Below are positions 1 to 9,189 of a DNA stretch of 64,000 nt, piece after piece (the stretch's first letter is position 1; the number at the start of each line of letters is the position of its first letter). A program made the position numbers and the translations under genes. Origin of the DNA: Amycolatopsis jiangsuensis (GTDB lineage: Bacteria; Actinomycetota; Actinomycetes; Mycobacteriales; Pseudonocardiaceae); contig NZ_JACHMG010000001.1 of assembly GCF_014204865.1 (NCBI RefSeq), positions 7,962,501-8,026,500 on the forward strand, given 5' to 3'. Below the pieces are notes generated by a model, which saw nothing but the letters and a program-made list of their open reading frames with translations, searched no databases and was not told the origin of the DNA.

Positions 1-562
1 CGAGCACCTCGGCCCGTGGCGCACGCGCGTGGATCTCGGCCAGCACCTGCCGCACGTTCTCACTGGTGGCCGCGAGCAGCGCCTTCATCGTGTCCACGCC
101 GTCCACGGTGAAATGCCGCTGGCAGGGATTTCCGGAGGGGTCACTCGCGCGCAACCCCGGGCAGGTGCCCACGAGCGAGCCGAACACGCCGGAATCGTTG
201 CCGCCGATGCCGACCGTGACCAGATCGGTGTCCGGACGCAGCGCGGACAGCTGCGGCGGGTTGACGCCCAGCGGCACGTCCTGCGCCTGCGTCAGGTCGC
301 CGGTGTCCGCGCCGGAACAGCTGATGTCGGTGAAGCGGGGCACGTGCAGGGCCACCGCGAGCAGCGCCGGATAGTTCGCCGTGGATCTCGCGCAGCCCAG
401 CGGATCGAGCCGCTGCAGCGGAATCAGCGGTCCGGCCGTGTAGGAATCGCCGAGCGCGACGTAGTGGCGGAAACCGCGTGGCTGCGCGGACGCGGCCGTC
501 GCCGAGGTGCCGAGCAACGCGAGCACGGCCAGTACGGCGAGCACGATCCGGGTGGTGCGCAT
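1..562 (-). CDS. Secreted SGNH/GDSL hydrolase, C-terminus beyond window
   Basis: The reading frame starts with ATG at 562 and runs off the left edge, so about 187 residues are visible. The N-terminus is a Sec-type signal peptide: MRTTR followed by a hydrophobic Val/Leu/Ala run and an AQP-like cleavage region. The SGNH block I motif ALGDSYTAGP carries the nucleophile Ser, and GIGGNDSG is block III. The family comprises secreted esterases and lipases; the substrate cannot be told. It is probably monocistronic, with a methyltransferase gene 96 bp upstream on the same strand. The catalytic Asp/His block V is outside the window. Confidence 0.85.
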   Translation of the reverse strand, partial: MRTTRIVLAVLAVLALLGTSATAASAQPRGFRHYVALGDSYTAGPLIPLQRLDPLGCARSTANYPALLAVALHVPRFTDISCSGADTGDLTQAQDVPLGVNPPQLSALRPDTDLVTVGIGGNDSGVFGSLVGTCPGLRASDPSGNPCQRHFTVDGVDTMKALLAATSENVRQVLAEIHARAPRAEVL

Positions 563-658
563 GGGGATCCCTTCTCCCGAGCCGAACGCAGGACGGGGTC
601 CACTTTCGGCCGGGAGGGGATCGTTGCCTGCCGCCGTTCGGGTGGTCGGGCCCGCGGT

Positions 659-1309
659 TCACCCGGTAGGCGGGTGATCCACGGATTCCCCGTGCTCCCA
701 CGGTTTCCGGAAGCTGAGCAGGTACCGCCAGAACAGCAGCGGACGGATCTCACAGCCGGGCAGCAGCCGCTCCGCGTCACGGCGCACGTCCGCCAGCCCG
801 GGGAACTCCGTCCGCACCGGTGCCGCGCGCACCGGGTCGGCGCCGCCGTTGAGCCGGTCCCCGGCCGCGACCACGAGCCGGGCCGCGGCGTTCACCGGAA
901 CCGCGGCGAGCAGCCGAGCGAAGTCGCGCGGCGTGCTGGAACGGGCGCAGCCCAGCACCGCCAGCACGCCGCCGGGGACGAGTGCCCGGCGGAACTCCAG
1001 CACCGTGTCGAACGGCATGTGGTGCAGTGACGCCAGGCACGAGATGAAGCCGTACGCGCCGGGTTCCAGTGCCTCCGCGGTGACGTCCGCCTGCCGGTAG
1101 GACACCGTGCCCGGTCCCGGGGATCCGGCGGCCGCCGCACGGGCCACCATCGCCGCGGAGGTGTCGATCCCGTCCACGGTCAGGCCCGCCGCGGCCAGGC
1201 GCCGGGCGAACCGGCCTTCGCCGCAGCCGACGTCGAGTGCCCGGCCCGGTCCCGGCGGGACGAGCCGCAGCAGCCGCGGGTGGTAGTGGTGGTTGTGGTC
1301 GAACGGCAT
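659..1309 (-). CDS. Class I SAM-dependent methyltransferase
   Basis: A 216-residue protein. I chose the ATG at 1309 (MPFDHNHHYHPRLL) because the 24 codons upstream look non-coding in composition. Motif I LDVGCGEGRFARRL (about residues 26-39) is the SAM-binding loop, followed by an acidic motif II (DGID) and a post-motif region SCLASLHHMPF typical of Methyltransf_11/25 folds. The substrate is unknown. The C-terminal part (LLFWRYLLSFRKPWEH) resembles generic actinomycete methyltransferases. It is transcribed divergently from folC. Confidence 0.8.
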   Translation of the reverse strand: MPFDHNHHYHPRLLRLVPPGPGRALDVGCGEGRFARRLAAAGLTVDGIDTSAAMVARAAAAGSPGPGTVSYRQADVTAEALEPGAYGFISCLASLHHMPFDTVLEFRRALVPGGVLAVLGCARSSTPRDFARLLAAVPVNAAARLVVAAGDRLNGGADPVRAAPVRTEFPGLADVRRDAERLLPGCEIRPLLFWRYLLSFRKPWEHGESVDHPPTG

Positions 1310-1451
1310 GCGCCCGACCCTGCCATGCCGGCGGGCGCGAGCCGGGCAGGTAGGCTTGACCCACCGGCCGGAGCAGGGCATACCGCCTGGTTAGCCGGTC
1401 CGGAGGCGCCCCTTCCCGGGTGCCGCAGCGACGTTGTCGAGGAGCGAGTGC

Positions 1452-3164
1452 GTGCCGCGTGGTGAGGGCGGCGGCCCCGAGGGGCCGTTCGGTGCCGAGG
1501 AATCCGAAGAGCCCGAGGGCGGCCCGCGCCGGCGGCCCGATCTCGCGGATCCGGACAGCTTCGCCGGTGTCGACGAACTCGGCGGACCCGGTGACGAGGA
1601 AGAGGACGGCACCGAGCCCGACCTGGACGCTCCCGACGCGGCGTACACCGTGGGCGGCGGCTCGCGTGGCGGGATCGGCGGCATCGGCCAGCTCGGCGAC
1701 AACCTCGCCCTCGGCCCGGTGCCGGACCTGGTCGCCGGCGCCGACGCCGAGCTGCACGAGCTGGACGACGAGGGCAGCACGGAGCAGCCCGGCGACGAGA
1801 ACGGCCCGGAGGCGCGCCGTGCGCTGATGGCGGTCGAGACCGAGCTGAACCAGCGGTGGCCCGAGACGAAGATCGAACCTTCGCTGGCCCGGATCCAGGC
1901 GCTGGTGACACTGCTGGGCGAACCGCAGCGCGGCTACCCGGTGCTGCACGTGGCCGGAACCAACGGCAAGGGCTCGGTCACCCGCATGATCGACTCGCTG
2001 CTCACCCGCATGGGTCTGCGGGTCGGCCGCTACACCAGTCCGCACCTGCAGCTGGTCACCGAGCGGATCGCACTCGACGGGCTGCCGATCTCCGCGGCAC
2101 GCTACGCCGAGCTGTTCGAGGACATCGCGCCGTACGTCGCGATGGTCGACGGGGCGAGCGAGGACGGCGTGCCGATGAGCAAGTTCGAGGTGCTCACCGG
2201 GATGGCGTTCGCCGCGTTCTCCGACGCGCCGGCGGAGGTCGCGGTGCTCGAGGCCGGGATGGGCGGCGCATGGGACGCCACCAACGTGGCCGACGGCCAG
2301 GTCGCGGTGCTCACCCCGATCGGCCTCGACCACACCGACTACCTGGGCCCCACCGCGGTGGACGCGGCGCGGGAGAAGGCCGGGATCATCAAGCCCGGCT
2401 CCGTCGCGGTGCTCGCCGAACAGGACACCGACGTGCTGAACGTGCTGCTCGAGCGTGCTGTCGAGGTGGACGCCGCGGTGGCCCGCGCGGGCAGCGAGTT
2501 CGGCGTGCTGGAGCGCGAGGTCGCGGTGGGCGGCCAGCTGCTGAAGCTGCAGGGCCTCGGCGGGGTGTACGACGAGATCTTCCTGCCGCTGCACGGCGCG
2601 CACCAGGCGGCGAACGCCGCGCTCGCGCTCGCCGCGGTCGAGGCGTTCTTCGGCGCGGGCAAGGACAAGCAGCTCGTGCTGGAGGCGGTGCGCGAGGGCT
2701 TCGCCGAGGTGACCAACCCCGGCAGGCTGGAGCGGGTGCGGGCGGCTCCGGCCGTCATGGTCGATGCCGCGCACAATCCGATGGGCGCGCGGGCGCTCGC
2801 GGCCACGGTCACCGACGAGTTCGCGTTCCGCCGGCTGGTCGCCGTCGTCGGGGTGCTGACCGACAAGGACGCCCGCGGCATCCTGGAAGCGCTGGAGCCG
2901 GTGGTCTCGGACGTCGTGGTCACCCGCAATTCCTCGCCGCGCTCGATGCCGCTCGACGAACTCGCCGAGCTGGCGTCCGCGGTGTTCGGTGAGGAACGCG
3001 TACTGGCCGATCCGGATCTGGGCACCGCGATCGAGACCGCGATCGGCCTGGTCGAGCAGTCCGAGGATCCGGAGGAGCCGCTGTCCGGCGGCGGGGTCCT
3101 GGTCACCGGTTCGGTGGTCACCGCGGGCGAGGCACGCACGCTGTTCGGAAAGGAGCCGGCATGA
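1452..3164 (+). CDS. folC: Folylpolyglutamate synthase / dihydrofolate synthase
   Basis: FolC adds glutamate to folates and joins Glu to dihydropteroate in the cytoplasm. The start chosen is GTG 1452, with GAGGAG 7 nt upstream; a TTG at 1434 is also open. The first ~120 residues are an acidic, Gly-rich, probably disordered extension absent from many homologues. The catalytic core begins around RALMAVETEL, with P-loop HVAGTNGKGSVTR (near residue 168), Mur-ligase-like GMGGAWDATN, and VDAAHNPMGARAL in the C-terminal domain. The length of 570 residues is long for the family (about 430-490) because of the extension. It overlaps the DUF4233 gene by 4 bp, so the two are coupled. Confidence 0.95.
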   Translation: MPRGEGGGPEGPFGAEESEEPEGGPRRRPDLADPDSFAGVDELGGPGDEEEDGTEPDLDAPDAAYTVGGGSRGGIGGIGQLGDNLALGPVPDLVAGADAELHELDDEGSTEQPGDENGPEARRALMAVETELNQRWPETKIEPSLARIQALVTLLGEPQRGYPVLHVAGTNGKGSVTRMIDSLLTRMGLRVGRYTSPHLQLVTERIALDGLPISAARYAELFEDIAPYVAMVDGASEDGVPMSKFEVLTGMAFAAFSDAPAEVAVLEAGMGGAWDATNVADGQVAVLTPIGLDHTDYLGPTAVDAAREKAGIIKPGSVAVLAEQDTDVLNVLLERAVEVDAAVARAGSEFGVLEREVAVGGQLLKLQGLGGVYDEIFLPLHGAHQAANAALALAAVEAFFGAGKDKQLVLEAVREGFAEVTNPGRLERVRAAPAVMVDAAHNPMGARALAATVTDEFAFRRLVAVVGVLTDKDARGILEALEPVVSDVVVTRNSSPRSMPLDELAELASAVFGEERVLADPDLGTAIETAIGLVEQSEDPEEPLSGGGVLVTGSVVTAGEARTLFGKEPA

Positions 3165-3577
3165 GCGAGCACGGCACTTCGGAGCCGGCCGCGGCGGCCC
3201 GCCCGCCGGCGAAGGACCCGATGAAGGGGTTCCGCGGGGTCCTGTCCGGGACGCTGATCATGGAGGCCATCACGGTCGCGCTGGCGCTGCCCGTGGTGGC
3301 GAAGCTCGGTGGCGGCGTCACGAGCTTCACCGGCTGGGCGGTGATCGCCATCGCCGTGGCGCTGATCGTGCTGTGTGGACTGCTCAAGCACCGGTGGGCG
3401 ATCCCGGTGGTGCTGGTGCTGCAGCTCGCGTTGATCGCGATGGCCTTCGTGCTGCCCGCGATCGCCATCCTCGGGGTGCTGTTCCTGGCGGCGTTCCTGT
3501 GGTTCCTGTGGATGCGCCGCGACGTCGCCCGCCGGATGGCGGCCGGCACGCTGGCGAGCCAGCAGCACCAGGCCTGA
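3161..3577 (+). CDS. DUF4233 family small membrane protein
   Basis: A 138-residue protein whose ATG overlaps the folC stop (ATGA). The N-terminus is Ala/Pro-rich and cytoplasmic; then come about four hydrophobic segments (LIMEAITVALALPVV, WAVIAIAVALIVLCGL, and a long stretch through residues ~85-122). The gene is a conserved partner of folC and ndk in actinobacteria (the Rv2446c position in M. tuberculosis, from memory). No biochemical function is known to me. It ends 1 bp before the stop of the convergent SDR gene. Confidence 0.85.
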   Translation: MSEHGTSEPAAAARPPAKDPMKGFRGVLSGTLIMEAITVALALPVVAKLGGGVTSFTGWAVIAIAVALIVLCGLLKHRWAIPVVLVLQLALIAMAFVLPAIAILGVLFLAAFLWFLWMRRDVARRMAAGTLASQQHQA

Positions 3578-3578
3578 A

Positions 3579-4283
3579 TCACCAGGGCAACGGGCCGCCC
3601 GGTTCGGTGAACGTGCCGGTGGGGCCGTCCTCGCCGAGTGTCGCCATGCGCACGATCACGTCGGCGCCGTCCTCGACCGGCTGCCCGCCGCCGACCCCGG
3701 CGGTGAGGTCGGTGGCGGTGTAGCCGGGTTCGACCGCGTTGATCTTGATCCCCGGCAGTGCCTTGGCGTACTGGACGGTCAGCATCGAGACCGCCGCCTT
3801 GCTCGCGCCGTACAGGATCGAGTTCACCCGGAACTGGTGGCGTTGTGGAGTGGTGACCGCCCAGAACGAGCCGAGTGCACTGGAAACGTTCACCACCACC
3901 GGGTTGGCGGATTTCCGCAGCAGCGGCAGCGCGGCCTGGATGACCCGGACGACGCCCACCGCGTTGGTGTCGAAGTGCCGGAGCGCGCTCGCGCCGGTGA
4001 TCTCCTCGACCTGCGCGAGTCCGGCGGCCTCGGCGATCCCGGCGTTGTTGACCAGCACGTCCAGCCGGCCTTCCGCCTCCTCGATCACCCGCAGCGCGGC
4101 GTGCACCGAATCGTCGTCGGTGACGTCCAGCCGCACGAACCGGGCGCCCAGCTCGGCCGCGGCCCGCTGCCCGCGTTCGACGCTGCGTGCCCCGAGGTAG
4201 ACGGTGTGGCCCGCGGCGAGCAGCCGGCGCGCGGTTTCGCGGCCGAGGCCCTTGTTCGCGCCGGTCACCAGTGTCACGGTCAT
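3579..4283 (-). CDS. Short-chain dehydrogenase/reductase (pair 1)
   Basis: A 234-residue NAD(P)-dependent oxidoreductase of the classical SDR type. Start ATG 4283 is supported by AAAGGAG about 7 nt upstream. It has TGANKGLG for nucleotide binding, NNAG, a Ser in VVNVSSALGSF, and the catalytic LYGASK (YxxxK), with ELGARFVRLDVTDDD upstream. Carbonyl-reductase-like SDRs with TGANKGLG often act on quinones or xenobiotic ketones; the substrate is unknown here. The gene diverges from a MmyB-type HTH regulator 125 bp away, a standard regulator/target layout. Confidence 0.88.
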   Translation of the reverse strand: MTVTLVTGANKGLGRETARRLLAAGHTVYLGARSVERGQRAAAELGARFVRLDVTDDDSVHAALRVIEEAEGRLDVLVNNAGIAEAAGLAQVEEITGASALRHFDTNAVGVVRVIQAALPLLRKSANPVVVNVSSALGSFWAVTTPQRHQFRVNSILYGASKAAVSMLTVQYAKALPGIKINAVEPGYTATDLTAGVGGGQPVEDGADVIVRMATLGEDGPTGTFTEPGGPLPW

Positions 4284-4408
4284 GGTCCTGCTCCTTTCGT
4301 CGTGGTCCGTCCCACGATTCGCCCGGACGGCGCGGCGGGGGAGTGCCCCGGCGATCCTGGGGCCGGCAGGACCAGGCACCGTGCCGCCCGGCTGCCTACC
4401 CTGGAGCC

Positions 4409-5263
4409 ATGCCCGACGACTCGAACGCCCTCGGCGAGTACCTGCGGGCCCGCCGCGAACTCGTCACACCGGACAGCGCCGGGCTGCCGCGGCTGGGCAC
4501 CCGCCGGACACCCGGCCTGCGCCGGGAAGAGGTCGCGATGCTGGCCGGGGTCAGCGCGGACTACTACCTGCGCCTGGAACAGGGCCGGGACCGCAATCCG
4601 TCGGTACAGGTGCTGGAATCCCTCGCCCGGGTGCTCGGGCTCGACGAGACCGGTACCGCCTACCTGCTGAGCCTGGCGGTGGAGAAGCACCGCCGCACCC
4701 GGCGCCGTCCGCGCAAGGAGACCGTGCCCGCCGGGATCGCCAAGCTGCTCGGCTCGGCCGGGCTGCCCGCGTTCGTGGAGGGCCGCTACTTCGACGTGCT
4801 GGCCGCCAATCCGCTGGCGGCCGCGGTCTCGCCGCGGCTGGTGGCCGGGCGGAACCGGCTGCGGGACGTCTTCCTCGATCCGGCCGAGCAGGCGCTCTAC
4901 CCGGACTGGGACGGTGCCACCGCCGCACTGGTCGCCGGATTCCGGCAGTCCGCGGGCACGGACACCGGCGATCCCCGGTTCATCGAACTGGTCGGTGAGC
5001 TGTCGCTGGCCAGCGACCGGTTCCGCAGGCTGTGGGCCCGCCACGACGTGAAGCTCCGGGAGGGCGCGGTGGTCACCTTCGACCATCCGCAGGTCGGCGA
5101 GTTCACCCTGAACCGCGAGAAACTGGGCGTCGGCGGTACGGCCGGGATGCTGCTGGTGATATACCACGCCGACCGGGGCAGTGCGGACGCGGACAAGCTG
5201 GCGCTGCTGGCGTCCACCGTCGCGGAGTCCCCGACCGAGCCGGTGGCCACGCCGTCCGAATAG
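4409..5263 (+). CDS. XRE-type regulator with MmyB-like ligand-binding domain (pair 1)
   Basis: A 284-residue protein; ATG 4409 follows GGAGCC. The N-terminal HTH (residues ~8-80) contains the family signature RRTPGLRREEVAMLAGVSAD followed by YYLRLEQGRDRNPS. The C-terminal half (ALYPDWDGATAALVAGFR, then RFRRLWARHDVKLREG and FDHPQVGEFTL) is the MmyB-like PAS-related ligand-binding domain. Such regulators commonly control a divergent SDR gene, and the SDR at 3579-4283 is the obvious candidate. The ligand is unknown. Confidence 0.88.
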   Translation: MPDDSNALGEYLRARRELVTPDSAGLPRLGTRRTPGLRREEVAMLAGVSADYYLRLEQGRDRNPSVQVLESLARVLGLDETGTAYLLSLAVEKHRRTRRRPRKETVPAGIAKLLGSAGLPAFVEGRYFDVLAANPLAAAVSPRLVAGRNRLRDVFLDPAEQALYPDWDGATAALVAGFRQSAGTDTGDPRFIELVGELSLASDRFRRLWARHDVKLREGAVVTFDHPQVGEFTLNREKLGVGGTAGMLLVIYHADRGSADADKLALLASTVAESPTEPVATPSE

Positions 5264-5384
5264 CACCCGGGCCGTCCGCCGTTGTGGAAAAAGCTGTGGT
5301 GCCCGGCAGCTGGGGAAAGCCCGTTCACCGGCCGGTCAGCTGGAGTTGGCCGCACCGCCGCGGCAGCGGGATAGAACGACCGCC

Positions 5385-6944
5385 ATGACCGAACTGATCC
5401 CCACCCGGCGCTGCGTGCTCAGAGCCGGACTGGCCGTCCCGGCGCTGGCCGCCGGTTCCGGGCTGCTGCTTCCCGGGGCCGCCACCGCGGCCCCGCTCGT
5501 GCGCCGGGACCGGCCGGTGCTCACCCACGGCGTCGCGTCCGGTGACGTCACGACCGGCTCCGGCGTCGTGTGGTCGCGGGCCGACCGTCCGGCCCGGCTC
5601 GTGGTCGACATCGCCCGCGATCCGTCGTTCCGGTCCGCCCGCCGGGTTCCCGGCCCGGTGGTCACGCCGGACACCGGCGGCACCGGCAAGGTACGGGTGG
5701 CCGGACTGCGGCCGGGCACCGAGTACCACTACCGCGTGACCGCGGTGGACCTCGACGGCCGCGCGTCGAGCGAGGCGGTGGCCGGCCGGTTCGCCACCGC
5801 GCCGCTGGGCCGTACCAGTACGCGGATCCTCTGGAGCGGCGACGTCGTGGGCCAGAACTACGGCATCAACCCCGGTCTCGGCGGCATGACGATCTTCTCC
5901 GCGATGGCCGACCGCCGCCCGGACGTGTTCCTGCACAGCGGCGACACGGTGTACGCCGACGGCCCGCTGACCGACACCGTGACGCTGCCCGGCGGAGGCG
6001 GTACCTGGCACAACATCGTCACGCCGGAGAAGTCGAAGGTCGCCGAAACCCTCGACGAGTACCGCGGCCAGCACGCCTACAACCGCCTCGACCGGAACTT
6101 CCTGCGCTTCGCGGCCGAAGTTCCCGCGTATGTCCAGTGGGACGACCACGAGGTGACCAACAACTGGTATCCCGGCGAAATCCTCGACGACCGTCCGGAG
6201 TACACCGAGAAGCGGGTCGACGTGCTCGCCCCGCGGGCGTACCAGGCCTTCCACGAGTGGCATCCGATCGACCGGCGTCAGGCCGTGGACGGGCGGGTGT
6301 ACCGCAGTTTCCGCTACGGCAGCCGGGTCGAGGTGTTCGTGCTCGACATGCGCACCTACCGTGACGCGAACACCGCGGACCCGACGCAGCCGGGCCACAT
6401 CCTCGGCGACAGGCAGGCCCGGTGGCTCGCCGACGCGGTGTCCCGCAGCACCGCGACCTGGAAGATCGTGCAGGCGGACATGCCGATCGGTCTCGTGGTC
6501 CCGGACGGCACGGCGATCGAGGCAGTGGCCAACGGCCTGCCGGGCGCGCCGGGTGGCCGTGAGACGGAGCTGGCCTGGGTGTTGCGGCGGATCGCGCGCG
6601 ACCGGGTGCGCAACGTCGTGTGGCTGACCGCGGACGTGCACTACAGCGCCGCCCACCACTACTCGCCCGACCGCGCGGCGTTCCAGGACTTCGACCCGTT
6701 CTGGGAGTTCGTGTCCGGTCCGCTCAACGCCGGCGCGTTCGGCCCGAGCGCACTCGATCCGACCTTCGGCCCGGAGGTGGTGTTCGCCCACGCTCCGGAA
6801 ACGCAGAACTCCTCGCCCGCACAGGGATTCCAGCATTTCGGCGAGCTGAACGTGGACGGCCCGAGCGGGGCGCTGACGGTCGACCTGCGCGACGCCACCG
6901 GAGCCTCCCTGTGGTCGAGGACCCTGCACCCGCAGCGCCGCTGA
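5385..6944 (+). CDS. phoD: PhoD-type alkaline phosphatase / phosphodiesterase, Tat-exported
   Basis: A 519-residue protein from ATG 5385. The N-terminus, TRRCVLRAGLAVPALAAG, is a twin-arginine-type signal, consistent with folded export and Ca/Fe cofactor loading in PhoD. A PhoD N-terminal fibronectin-like domain (GVASGDVTTGSGVVWSRADR) precedes the metallophosphatase domain, with metal-binding SGDTVYADGP, YVQWDDHEVTNNWYPGE, and ADVHYSAAHHYSPDRA. It releases phosphate from phosphodiesters and phosphomonoesters outside the cell. It is a single gene between conserved chromosomal blocks. No Pho box was recognised by eye. Confidence 0.9.
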   Translation: MTELIPTRRCVLRAGLAVPALAAGSGLLLPGAATAAPLVRRDRPVLTHGVASGDVTTGSGVVWSRADRPARLVVDIARDPSFRSARRVPGPVVTPDTGGTGKVRVAGLRPGTEYHYRVTAVDLDGRASSEAVAGRFATAPLGRTSTRILWSGDVVGQNYGINPGLGGMTIFSAMADRRPDVFLHSGDTVYADGPLTDTVTLPGGGGTWHNIVTPEKSKVAETLDEYRGQHAYNRLDRNFLRFAAEVPAYVQWDDHEVTNNWYPGEILDDRPEYTEKRVDVLAPRAYQAFHEWHPIDRRQAVDGRVYRSFRYGSRVEVFVLDMRTYRDANTADPTQPGHILGDRQARWLADAVSRSTATWKIVQADMPIGLVVPDGTAIEAVANGLPGAPGGRETELAWVLRRIARDRVRNVVWLTADVHYSAAHHYSPDRAAFQDFDPFWEFVSGPLNAGAFGPSALDPTFGPEVVFAHAPETQNSSPAQGFQHFGELNVDGPSGALTVDLRDATGASLWSRTLHPQRR

Positions 6945-7002
6945 CCGCACCGGATAGGCTCCGCGGCGAATAACACGGATCCACGCAAGGAGAAACACCG
7001 TC

Positions 7003-7413
7003 GTGACTGAACGCACGCTGGTCCTCGTCAAGCCCGATGGCGTCGCGCGCGGCCTCGTCGGCGAGGTCGTCTCGCGCATCGAGCGCAAGGGCCTGAAGCT
7101 GGCCGCGCTGGAACTGCGCACGGTCGAGCGCTCGCTCGCCGAAGAGCACTACGCCGAGCACAAGGAGCGGCCGTTCTTCGGTGACCTGCTGGAGTTCATC
7201 ACCTCCGGCGCGGTGGTCGCGCTCGCCGTGGAGGGCCCGCGCGCGATCGCGGCGTTCCGCCAGCTGGCCGGCGGCACCGACCCGGTCGAGAAGGCCACGC
7301 CGGGCACCCTGCGCGGCGACTACGGCCTGGAAACGCAGTACAACCTGGTGCACGGTTCGGACTCGCCGGAGTCGGCCGAGCGCGAGCTGAAGCTCTGGTT
7401 CCCGGACCTGTGA
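7003..7413 (+). CDS. ndk: Nucleoside diphosphate kinase
   Basis: A 136-residue cytoplasmic enzyme that transfers the gamma phosphate between NTPs and NDPs. GTG 7003 follows AAGGAGAAAC. It starts [20 protein letters not shown] and has the catalytic-His segment [12 protein letters not shown] near residue 117. The length matches the family. In mycobacteria ndk follows folC and DUF4233 directly; here about 3.4 kb of accessory genes separate them. Confidence 0.97.
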   Translation: MTERTLVLVKPDGVARGLVGEVVSRIERKGLKLAALELRTVERSLAEEHYAEHKERPFFGDLLEFITSGAVVALAVEGPRAIAAFRQLAGGTDPVEKATPGTLRGDYGLETQYNLVHGSDSPESAERELKLWFPDL

Positions 7414-7419
7414 TCCGGT

Positions 7420-7454
7420 GCGGGTGCCGGTGACCGCGCGTCCCCGGCACCCGC
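7420..7454. terminator. Bidirectional stem-loop between ndk and SDR
   Basis: GCGGGTGCCGG (7420-7430) and CCGGCACCCGC (7444-7454) form a perfect 11-bp stem with a 13-nt loop. It lies exactly between two convergent genes. There is no T-tract, as is usual for GC-rich actinomycete terminators. Confidence 0.7.
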
Positions 7455-7457
7455 GGC

Positions 7458-8231
7458 TCAGGCCGCCGCGCCGCCGTCCACCCGCAGCACGGTGCCGGTC
7501 ACGAACGAAGCCCGGTCGCTGAGCAGCCAGGCTGCCGCCTCGGCGATTTCCGCGGGGTCCGCGCCGCGGCGCAACGGCGTGCCGGCCACCAGCTGGCCGG
7601 TGAGGCCCGGCGTGTGATCCTCCCAGTCGCGGATCATCTCGGTGGCGGTGTTCCCGGGCGCGATCGCGTTGACCCGGATGCCTTCCGGGCCGTAGCTGAC
7701 CGCGGCTGATTCGGTCAGGCTGTTGAGCGCCCGCTTCATCGCACCGTAAGCCGGCAGCTGCGGATTGGCCCGGGTGCTCCCGACACTCGAGTTGTTCACG
7801 ATCGCGCCGGTTCCGGCGGTCGCCCGGATCGCGGTGATCTCGGCGGCCATCGCCAGCCACGGACCCCGCAGGTTCACCTCGTAGAGACGGTCGAAATCGG
7901 CCTGTGGCAGCTGGTCCACCGGGAGCGGCGGGGTGAACGTCCCGGCGTTGTTGAACGCCACGTCCAGCCGTCCGTAGCGCTGCACGGTCGCGTCCACCGC
8001 GGCTCGCACGCTCGCCGGATCGGCCAGATCGCAGACCACGTACTCCGCGGTGCCGCCGGCCGCGCGGACCTCTTCGGTAACGGCTTTCAGCTGGGCTTCG
8101 GTGCGCGCCGCGAGCAGCACCCTGGCGCCTTCCCGGGCGAACAGCCGGGCCGCGGCGGCGCCGATGCCGCGTCCGGCGCCGGTGATGAAGGCGGTCTTGC
8201 CGGTGAGCAGGCCGCTGGTGGTGTTTTCCAT
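7458..8231 (-). CDS. Short-chain dehydrogenase/reductase (pair 2)
   Basis: A 257-residue classical SDR from ATG 8231. It shows TGAGRGIGAAAARLF, NNAGTFTPP, NNSSVGSTRANPQLP, catalytic YGAMK and the C-terminal VLRVDGGAAA typical of FabG-like dehydrogenases. The substrate is unknown. It diverges from a second MmyB-type regulator (GTG 8319, 87 bp away). It is only distantly similar to the SDR at 3579-4283, so the shared architecture is not a recent duplication. Confidence 0.88.
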   Translation of the reverse strand: MENTTSGLLTGKTAFITGAGRGIGAAAARLFAREGARVLLAARTEAQLKAVTEEVRAAGGTAEYVVCDLADPASVRAAVDATVQRYGRLDVAFNNAGTFTPPLPVDQLPQADFDRLYEVNLRGPWLAMAAEITAIRATAGTGAIVNNSSVGSTRANPQLPAYGAMKRALNSLTESAAVSYGPEGIRVNAIAPGNTATEMIRDWEDHTPGLTGQLVAGTPLRRGADPAEIAEAAAWLLSDRASFVTGTVLRVDGGAAA

Positions 8232-8318
8232 GCCTTCGAGACTTCGCGGCCGGGCCGGCCACAGCCAGGCACCGGGAGTACCTGGCTGAGTGCGGCGGAC
8301 GCGGTTCACACTGGCTGG

Positions 8319-9179
8319 GTGGATCGACGAGAACTTGCGGGATTCCTGCGCGGCAGGCGGGAACGGATCAGCCCGGCCGATGTGGGGCTGCCGGCCGGCA
8401 CCCGGCGCCGGACGCCGGGCCTGCGTCGCGAGGAGGTTGCGCGGCTGGCCTACATCTCGACCGAGTACTACACGCGGCTGGAGCAGGCCCGCGGTCCGCG
8501 GCCGTCGCAGGAGGTGCTGGCCGGGCTGACCCGCGCGCTGCGCCTGACCGACGTCGAGCGCGATCACCTGCACCGGCTCGCCGATGCCCCGCTCGTCCCG
8601 TCCACGGGTCCTGCCCGTGAGGTCCGGCAGAGCATCCTCGACCTGCTGCGCCGGCTCCCGCAGGCGGCGGCGATCGTGCTGTCCGCGGCGCACGAGGTGA
8701 TCGCCTGGAACGACCTCGCCGTCGCCTTGATGGAGGATTTCTCCGCGCTGCCCCGCCGCGAGCGCAACTTCGTGCGCCGCGCGTTCCTCGGACCGCACCT
8801 GTACGGGTTGTCCGACGTGCAGCAGTTCGCGCACTCCTCGGCGTTACGGCTGCGGGCCGCCGCGGCCCGCTATCCCGGCGACGCCGACCTGGCCGAGCTG
8901 ATCGCGGACCTGCGCGCCGGCAGCGCGGAGTTCGCCCGGCTGTGGGAACAACACGACGTCCGCGCGGAACCGGTGCTGCGCAAGACTTTCCGGCATCCGG
9001 TGGTCGGCCCGGTCACGGTGGACTGCGACGTCCTGGAGATCTCCGACCGTGACCAGCAGGTGGTGCTCTACACCGTCGCTCCCGGTTCGGCGTCGGAGGA
9101 GGCGTTCCGGCTGCTGTCGGTCATCGGCACGCAGCGGATGACGCCGGAGGACGATGCCCCCTCCCGGGCCACGCGCTAG
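8319..9179 (+). CDS. XRE-type regulator with MmyB-like ligand-binding domain (pair 2)
   Basis: A 286-residue protein starting at GTG 8319. The HTH carries RRRTPGLRREEVARLAYIST and YYTRLEQARGPRPSQEVL. The ligand domain shows AAHEVIAWNDLAVALMEDF and FARLWEQHDVRAEPVLRK and FRHPVVGPVTVDCDVLEI. It has the same family layout as the protein at 4409-5263, again divergent from an SDR gene that it probably represses. It ends 10 bp before the next gene. Confidence 0.88.
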   Translation: MDRRELAGFLRGRRERISPADVGLPAGTRRRTPGLRREEVARLAYISTEYYTRLEQARGPRPSQEVLAGLTRALRLTDVERDHLHRLADAPLVPSTGPAREVRQSILDLLRRLPQAAAIVLSAAHEVIAWNDLAVALMEDFSALPRRERNFVRRAFLGPHLYGLSDVQQFAHSSALRLRAAAARYPGDADLAELIADLRAGSAEFARLWEQHDVRAEPVLRKTFRHPVVGPVTVDCDVLEISDRDQQVVLYTVAPGSASEEAFRLLSVIGTQRMTPEDDAPSRATR

Positions 9180-9189
9180 CCTACGAGGC

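Noticed and set aside
777..2774. Long antisense frame spanning the methyltransferase and folC
   Set aside because: It overlaps two well-supported genes and shows no family features.
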